64,000 nucleotides of DNA from contig PYIU01000003.1 of NCBI GenBank assembly GCA_003415625.1, forward strand, positions 7,068,001 to 7,132,000. Reading direction: 5' to 3'. Below are positions 57,905 through 64,000 of this stretch, one piece after another. The position numbers and the translations under genes were made by a program. Position 1 is the stretch's first letter. Every line of letters starts with the position of its first letter. Under the pieces are notes generated by a model. That model was not told the origin of the DNA and did no database searches. It saw only the letters and a list, made by a program, of their open reading frames with translations. The stretch comes from Aquanectria penicillioides. Its lineage: Eukaryota > Ascomycota > Sordariomycetes > Hypocreales > Nectriaceae.

Positions 57905-60900
57905 TTATTTACCATCTACGCTCTCGTTTGCGGTGCCGTCTTTGCCCTTGAGCAGACCGACTCGTCTGTCATGCTCGCTCCGCAATTGCTTTTCTCCGGT
58001 GGGCACCAGCGTCTTCTCTTCAAGTCCTTCGGTGAGTAGAAGATCACCAACAAGGAACTTCTCCCGTAGACCTTCAACACCTGGCGGAGGGCTCAACATG
58101 GGTGTCGTGACAGCCTCGATGGCGGTCTCAGGCCATAGAATCCTGCGCGCTTCTTCCTCCGTTAGAGGAGGTTCTTCGATTTCTTCCACCTTGGAAACGA
58201 TAGATTTCGCTGGCGAAAGTGCTACTGGCGGCGGTGGGGGTGCCTCCCTAGGGGTTTGACGTGGAGTGGTTGGTGAGCCCGGACTTGTCGTAGCGGACGG
58301 TGCCGTGGGAGTTTCCGTCGATTGCTGCCAGGTCCGAGTGGAACTTCCGATCAGGATCGTCGTCAAGGGATCCGCTGGCCGTCGCTGATCTGTTCCCCGT
58401 GAAAACGAGTCCCTGCCTGCTGATCGATTTACCGACGGTGCCAGCGACGAGTATAAACTCGTATCGTCGTCTGAATCGGAATAGTCAACTTCATCGTCTT
58501 CGTCGCTGCGAAGGGTAAATCCATCGGCTACGTCAGCCGGCGTTGTCTTCATTGCGTCTGACTCCGTTTTGAGAACCTTCTCTTCGGCGTTGGTGATGTG
58601 CAGAGGTATCGGCTGCCTCAAGGTACCGGTTCGCTTTCGATCCATTCGAAGAATATTGCGCATCAAGAATAGCTCGTGCTTCTTGTATGTCTCGTAAAAC
58701 GCCCTGTTCGTCATTGCCGTGGCGTGCAAGTCATCGAGCTCTGCAATCTCGCACATGATCCGCAGCCGAACCTTTTCGGGGAATTCGGTTGCAACGGTAT
58801 ACGTTTTGTCCTGGGCGGCCATCCGTCCAAGACCCTTGTTAAGTTGAGTTTGCGGCTCTCGTTCTCGGTGCTTGGACAATGCCCAACCGTGGCTCTTGCC
58901 GCTAATGTCAAAAAGAGTAAGTCCCAAGACGCTGTTGTATATGTCACTAATAGCTGCTCGGAACGTTGGGCCCGGGTCGCAAACGCCCTTGTGTACTGGG
59001 GTTGGGGCGGCAGGTATCCTTCTGAGCGTATCCACGATCTGGGCCAAACTTCTCGGAGGAGGCTGTATTTCCGGCATATGAGACAAAACGTTCGGTCGCA
59101 TGATGTGGGGCAACAGGTTCATCTCGTTGTACACCAACATCAACCATCCCAGATTCGTCGCGTCGCACCAGTGGCTTCCTTTTGGACATCTTGGTGTACT
59201 CGTCAAGGTCGTAGCCATCACGTTGGCGGCGCTTCGGGGGTCGGAAACCGGAAGAGCCTCCAGCTCCTCAGTTGGTGTGCCCGTTGGTGGGCGAAGATAT
59301 TCCTGCGTTGTGCTGACGCAACACGCATAAACCTGGGCAACTTTCGCACACCGAACAGCCCAGATTTTATTCTTAATCTTTTGAGGCCACGGTTTTGCCT
59401 GCAGTTCCTTTTCATCCACAAGATTAAGCATAGCCGTTTTTGACATGCGAGAGAAGAGCTGTCGCAGACCAAATGCATAACTGATGACCAAGAGACCGTC
59501 CGGCATGTCGTCCGCGCCCTTGTGCATCCACTGGGGAAGCCAGCGATGTTCCACAATCAATTCCAAGGGGGAAGTGCTCTTGTATCTCATGCAGCACTCG
59601 GCAATGGCTACAAACTGCTCGAAGGTGACTTCTCGAGGCACCTTTTCATTGTGCATGTGGGCGGCGTGGAGGAGGATCTCAAGCGAATTGAGTCGGTTTA
59701 ACTCGCGTTGGGGCATGCGGTAGAGCTTCGCCTCTGACCCGTCCTTGCAGAAATATCTCGTGGGCGGTGCTGGTAGCTGACCCGTGATGTCATCATCGTC
59801 ATGGAGCAGCAGGCTGCTAGAGTGCCCTGCGAACATGCGCGCAAAGATGGGAGAGGTCTCAGCGAGCATGTAGGACGAGACCCGAAATCGGAGGGCGGGG
59901 TCGTTGGGTGAGGCTTCTGGAGAAGTGTTGGCGAATTCGAGGATCGTGTCGCCTCGGGGAGCAATAGCATACTCTTCGAGTATTCGATCAGGGGAGATGC
60001 CCGATTCACCGGTTTGCAGCAACTGCCGAATGTCATTCAACTCCTGCTTCACCTTTTCGTAATTACGGAAGCGAATCTCATATCTGGGAAACTACCAAGC
60101 ATTGTCAGTAAACCTTCGGCTCACGGGGAACGTTACGGGACACACAAATTGAGGATCCGCCGACATCACCCGAGTCACACTAGCGTTGCGCATACGAAGA
60201 ACCGCCTCCTTGCGAAATCGCTTGCTGGCAAATAGGGCATCGATCATCTCCTGGGTTGCATCACGCTCATAACTTCGGTACGTATCGGCAAGACTAATCT
60301 GGAAGGCCTCACTCAACGCTTCGAGGTAAGTTTTCCAGTCGCGGATCACGCTCAACCATGAGTCATTCGTGTATGGTTCTCTCGTAGCGCTTCCGGATAC
60401 AACTTCAGCGAGGCTCCTTCCGCTAAAAGAACTCCGGGTGTCGTAAATAGCACCAGGACTACGGGGAGACTCGATGGAGGAATCTCGACGGGGGAGGGTA
60501 TCGTTACCGCTGGGGCCGTCCCGGTTGCGGCGGAGGGCGTCTTGGAGAATATGACGACATAGGTTTGCGCAATGCTCTTTCACTTTGACAAGTTCCTTGT
60601 AGGCGGCATCAACGTGGTGAGGACTGGAAGGGCCTGTGCGCATACGCTGGACAATGGCTTGGAGTTGGCGGATGTGCGACTCTGAGCTCTCTATTGAGAC
60701 GTTGGCGGAGTGTGACTCGGGGGATTTGGGTTGGTGGACAGAATCGGTGGTCTCTGTTTCGGAGGGTGTAGGATGGAGCTTGTTCTGTAGCACAGGTTAG
60801 ACATCCGGCTTGGAAGCAGCACATTGCAACGAAGGATCAAACATACCGACCACTTGTCTTCTTTGGCAACGGTGATGCTCCCAATCTTTCGAAGCGCAGA

Positions 60901-61047
60901 GCCGAAACGCCACATCTTGGGGCCGGCCGGAGGGCCGGCGCTCTCTGGGGTGCCCTTTTGTATCATGTCGGTCCTCATGGAAGTATCTTGGAGGTGTTTG
61001 TCGCGATGCTCGTCGGAGGATGAACCAGCCCCTCTGCGGGATCGCAT
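57905..61047 (-). CDS. Large BTB/POZ-like regulatory protein, conserved in filamentous fungi
   Basis: Three exons (61047-60847, 60784-60146, 60091-57905) with introns of 62 and 54 nt (GTATGT...TACAG, GTGTGT...GGTAG, the second with a CTGAC branch) give 1008 residues. The splice joins DPQF to FPRYEIRFRNYEKVKQELND. The N-terminus is Ser-rich, followed by helical segments (IRQLQAIVQRM; YKELVKVKEHCANLCRHIL). A BTB-like domain lies around residues 320-460: LRFRVSSYMLAETSPIFARMF, then NRLNSLEILLHAAHMHNEKV and VTFEQFVAIAECCMRYKS. Next come a helical region (FGLRQLFSRMSKTAMLNL) and a winged or globular middle. The last 250 residues are acidic and Pro/Ser-rich. The gene has the shape of fungal BTB regulators of unknown partners; a cullin-adaptor role is not shown by sequence. 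Confidence 0.82.
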
Positions 61048-63339
61048 CAAGCCGCGATGAACACAGCGTCAGCGTCGGGGCTAGACTCCGGCATGGTAGC
61101 CACGGTGGAGATGCGAGGCCCCTCGACAGAACGAAGGCAGCCGGGCGGGGTCACTGGGCAGTAGAGAATGGCGGTTGCGCAAAGTGAAGGTGTCGGTGGT
61201 ATTGATGATTGCGATGGACAGCCTCACGGCAGAGGAGACGGATGACGTCTTGCGGCGGCTGGATATTGGCGATCAAAGGTGGATGTCCCGCGGAGCGGAG
61301 GGTTCGAGTTGGCCTGGGGCTTGTAGATGACGAGCCGAGGTTGAGGTTGAAGGCCAGGTCCAGGTCCGGGGGTCCTGTCGTCGGAGAGAGAGATTGGCAG
61401 CGCAGATGAAAGGGAAAGGGTCCGTCACGGGTGGTGGTGTGCGGCAAACAGGTCGTCGTTGCAGGGCTGGTCACTGGACTGCGACAGTGGGCGTCGCGGG
61501 CAGCGTAGGACAGGTCGGGCTTTCGGCTATTGTTCTCGAGGCTTTCGCCGTGCGGTGGCAGATGCGCTACGCAGCGCAGCGTCGTGCGTGCGAGCGGACG
61601 AGCGAGCGAGTGGAACTTGTGGGCAAGGGCCCAGAAAGTGGGCTCGCCGGGGCCTAGCGGGCCTGGGGGAGGGCAGTAGTAGCAGCGCCGGGGAAGAGAA
61701 AACCGGGGCGAGGGCCTGGAAACTGGAGTAGTCGCTGGAGTGGGCGCTGGAGTAGGCGCTGGAGCAGCCACTGAACGGGTCTAGGCACAGGCTCAGTATC
61801 AAGAGGAAGTTCCGAGCTGAAGGAGCTGGCCTAATTGCCAGACTTGGACGGCCGGAACGGCAGGGTCGACAGTCGTCGGGGAGCCGAGAATTCTAACAAA
61901 ACGAGGGGCCCTAGACACTACGCCCAGGGGGCGGACGGCTCTGGGTGACGTGAGTCGTAATTAAGCTGCGTGGATGCGTACGTGTAGCGGCGAGGAGCAG
62001 AGAGGAGAGGAGAAAGAGTAGGAAAATGAGCCTGGAGGGAGAGAAGGCGGACGGCCGAGGAGGGGATGCCAGCATCGGCGGGAGGTGCCCAAACACAGTA
62101 ATAAGACAGGGTTTGGGCGAGGCTCGTACGGTGCGCTTTTGCCGGTGGTGCAGTGGCGTCGTACAGTGTCTTCCAATTGGACGGCACAGTAGGGGCTCCC
62201 TCCCAGCTGACCGAGCTAGCAGAGCAGGGCCAGAGAGAGCAACAGGGCCAGAGAGCAGGGAGGCGTGAAGGTCCTTCAATTCGATACCCGCTAGTTCCCG
62301 AGTGAGCAAATAACTCAGGTCGATGGAAGGGAAAAGAAGCCGGGAAAACAATCGCCTCTGCGGGATGCGATGCTTGTCTCGTCTCGGGAAGTCTGCAGCC
62401 GATCAGTCCAAGCAACGGCCAAACTCCAATAAATGAGAAACAAAAGGCTGCAGCAGCAGAAAAGAGAAGAAGGGGAGAAGAGAAAAAAAATCCACAGGAT
62501 GTGGTGTGGCCGTTAGGCTGTCAGGCAAGCGAGCGAAGTACGGGCTACCTGTCTATACAATGTACCAGTCAATTAGGTATTAGCGGGTGCAACAAGGGGC
62601 GCCAGAGATTGCGGGGGAAGCCAGAGAGATGGGAAGAAACATAGCCTGTCACGAGACATTGCTCATCATCTCATGACGGCCCTTTATAGTCGTCAGGATG
62701 TCTGTTATCGTTGCTCATCATCAGGCCAGATACCACTCTATCCAACCCAGAGCCCGTTCCTGCGAAAAAGTAGTCATAGCGAGCTCTCCTCCCTAGCCCT
62801 GCTCGTGCTTAGTCTCTCACTCTCTGCTTCTCCGCACGCTTGTTCCCCCATGTCTCTCTCTCTCGCTTGCTCTTCGTCAGCTGAGTCCTCCCCCCAAAAC
62901 CAGTTAAGCCAGCAATTTTCGCACTAATGGCCCCCCATCAACCTCGTGTCACACACAGTACTTCATAGAGGCGGTTTCAGCCTCCCAGACAGGCCAGACA
63001 GACATTAGTGCTGGTCGCCTCATCACCAAAATAGAACGACAGCCTTACATGCGCATCTGCATGCCCATCCATCGTATCCCAGGCAGCTCTCCAGTTTGGC
63101 GACAGTTGGCCTCCGCACTATAGGGACGGCCACTGATAACTACCCTTGATAACGCCGCAATGGAATCTCCCGCGATTCCCCAAGGGTCCTGGCGAATGGT
63201 GCCCCCTCAATCACCAAAGTCCGAGGCAAGCTTGACTAGGCACCAAAAATATACGAAAGCATTAATTACGGAAGACACATGCTAATGTGCATACGGAGTA
63301 CAACTGTTGGCAACAAAATTAAAAATAACAATAAAAATA

Positions 63340-63406
63340 AAGGGACTGTTTATTTGGCACTCACACTTGTGTATTGGGCACCCCCATTGTGGCTGATTGT
63401 GGCAAG
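63340..63406 (+). repeat. Direct repeat, copy 1 of a transposon-end-like motif
   Basis: AAGGGACTGTTTATTTGGCAC, then CA..T.TGTGTA.T..GCACCCC and TGTGGCT. The same order of words recurs 372 bases downstream (63712). The first 20 bases are identical between copies and the rest is about 70 per cent alike. Confidence 0.7.
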
Positions 63407-63711
63407 ACGGCCAACTACTCCGAGACCGGCCGATTTGCACCAAATCAACCGACTTTCCAGTACACCTATGTCCCCACTGCATCTGACCACATTCCTCGCC
63501 CCAAGACCAAGATGTAACCAAAATGAAGCTATTTGCATCTCCCTAGAATACACTATCACCACTTTCATCACCAAATTCACTCCCATGCAACCTCTTATTT
63601 GACCTGAGGCATCATGAAGGTTATGGAAATAGTAGTTATTTTGGTCTTTTAGCTGGTTATAGAGCCATTCCACTGGAGACCGGCCCGCAAGCTCTTTTTG
63701 GCGATGACTTT

Positions 63712-63775
63712 AAGGGACTGTTTATTTGGCACCCATTTCTGTGTAATTAGCACCCCTAGCTGTGGCTAAGGACAT
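63712..63775 (+). repeat. Direct repeat, copy 2 of a transposon-end-like motif
   Basis: The second copy of the AAGGGACTGTTTATTTGGCAC motif, in the same orientation. It is followed by GCACCCC and TGTGGCT. The pair may mark two ends of related, possibly nested, element remnants. The window ends before the unit could be completed. Confidence 0.7.
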
Positions 63776-64000
63776 TTAGTTCGCCTAAGACATCCGATGT
63801 TAGGTTTCACACCCACTTTCTTAGGCAACTTGGATGCTAACAGTCTTTTGGATACGGCCCCACCTGATTGAAGTTTGGCACATGCGTTCAACGCGCCTTG
63901 GGCAGTGAATATATACATATATATACACATATATAGAGCTATTGCCCTAGTGGCTAAAGCTATTTGCAGCAATGGAAACCATTTTTAAGCTGAATTTTCC

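Larger units (their letters stand above)
61048..64000. other. 3 kb region without genes, ending in repeats
   Basis: The first 1.4 kb is GC-rich and contains the promoter of the BTB-like gene. Open frames there are overlapping and repetitive in composition, including a tandem GGAGYRGKCGCTGGAGY-type stretch near 61725-61765. From 63240 the sequence turns AT-rich and contains a duplicated motif (see 63340 and 63712). Nothing coding is supported. Confidence 0.45.

Overview
The window looks like nuclear DNA of a filamentous ascomycete, most likely a sordariomycete and perhaps Hypocreales. The grounds are short introns of about 50-90 nt (one of 184) with GTRNGT donors, CTRAY branch sites and YAG acceptors; a dispersed tRNA gene with an intron; long intergenic regions; and fungal orthologues such as IPI3, ISD11, EMC1 and a PHO84-type carrier. 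The order-level placement is an inference from protein flavour. All gene models below were assembled by eye from splice signals and reading frame.

Left part (1-40 kb), GC-rich core genome: a type II membrane glycosyltransferase-like gene (+, 1606-3524) converges on an uncharacterised Ser-rich protein (-, 4429-6420). After a 3.9 kb gene-free stretch come IPI3 (+, Rix1 complex), ISD11 (+, Fe-S cluster assembly) and a nuclear-looking Pro/Ala/Glu-rich protein (+). Then a membrane protein (-), an amino-acid permease (-) and EMC1 (+). After another 3.9 kb gap lie a small secreted cysteine-rich protein (+), a secreted metallophosphoesterase/5'-nucleotidase (-), a putative small two-exon gene (+) and an SLC35F-type carrier (+).

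Right part (about 40.7-57 kb), more AT-rich and accessory: an intron-containing tRNA-Lys(TTT); a chimeric remnant joining an SMP-30/gluconolactonase gene to the tail of a sugar transporter; a decaying PNPOx-like pseudogene; a Helo-like/STAND N-domain protein (-) divergent from a phosphate-transporter-like MFS gene (+); a 366 bp inverted-repeat (MITE-like) element; a zinc-finger gene (-); a double GFA-domain gene (-); and a protein with a Ty1/copia-protease-like domain (-). A BTB-like regulatory protein (-, 57905-61047) returns to core-type sequence, followed by 3 kb without genes that ends in a repeat.

A recurring feature is that at least five otherwise well conserved genes (IPI3, the 18 kb membrane gene, the permease, EMC1 twice, the Helo-like gene) are each put out of frame by exactly one missing base at or beside a mononucleotide run. 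Adding one base per site restores full frame and domain continuity. This points to homopolymer errors in the assembly more than to pseudogenes. The remnants at 41.4-43.2 kb carry larger or multiple lesions and look truly decayed. No operon-like or CRISPR feature is present, and I saw no complete biosynthetic cluster.
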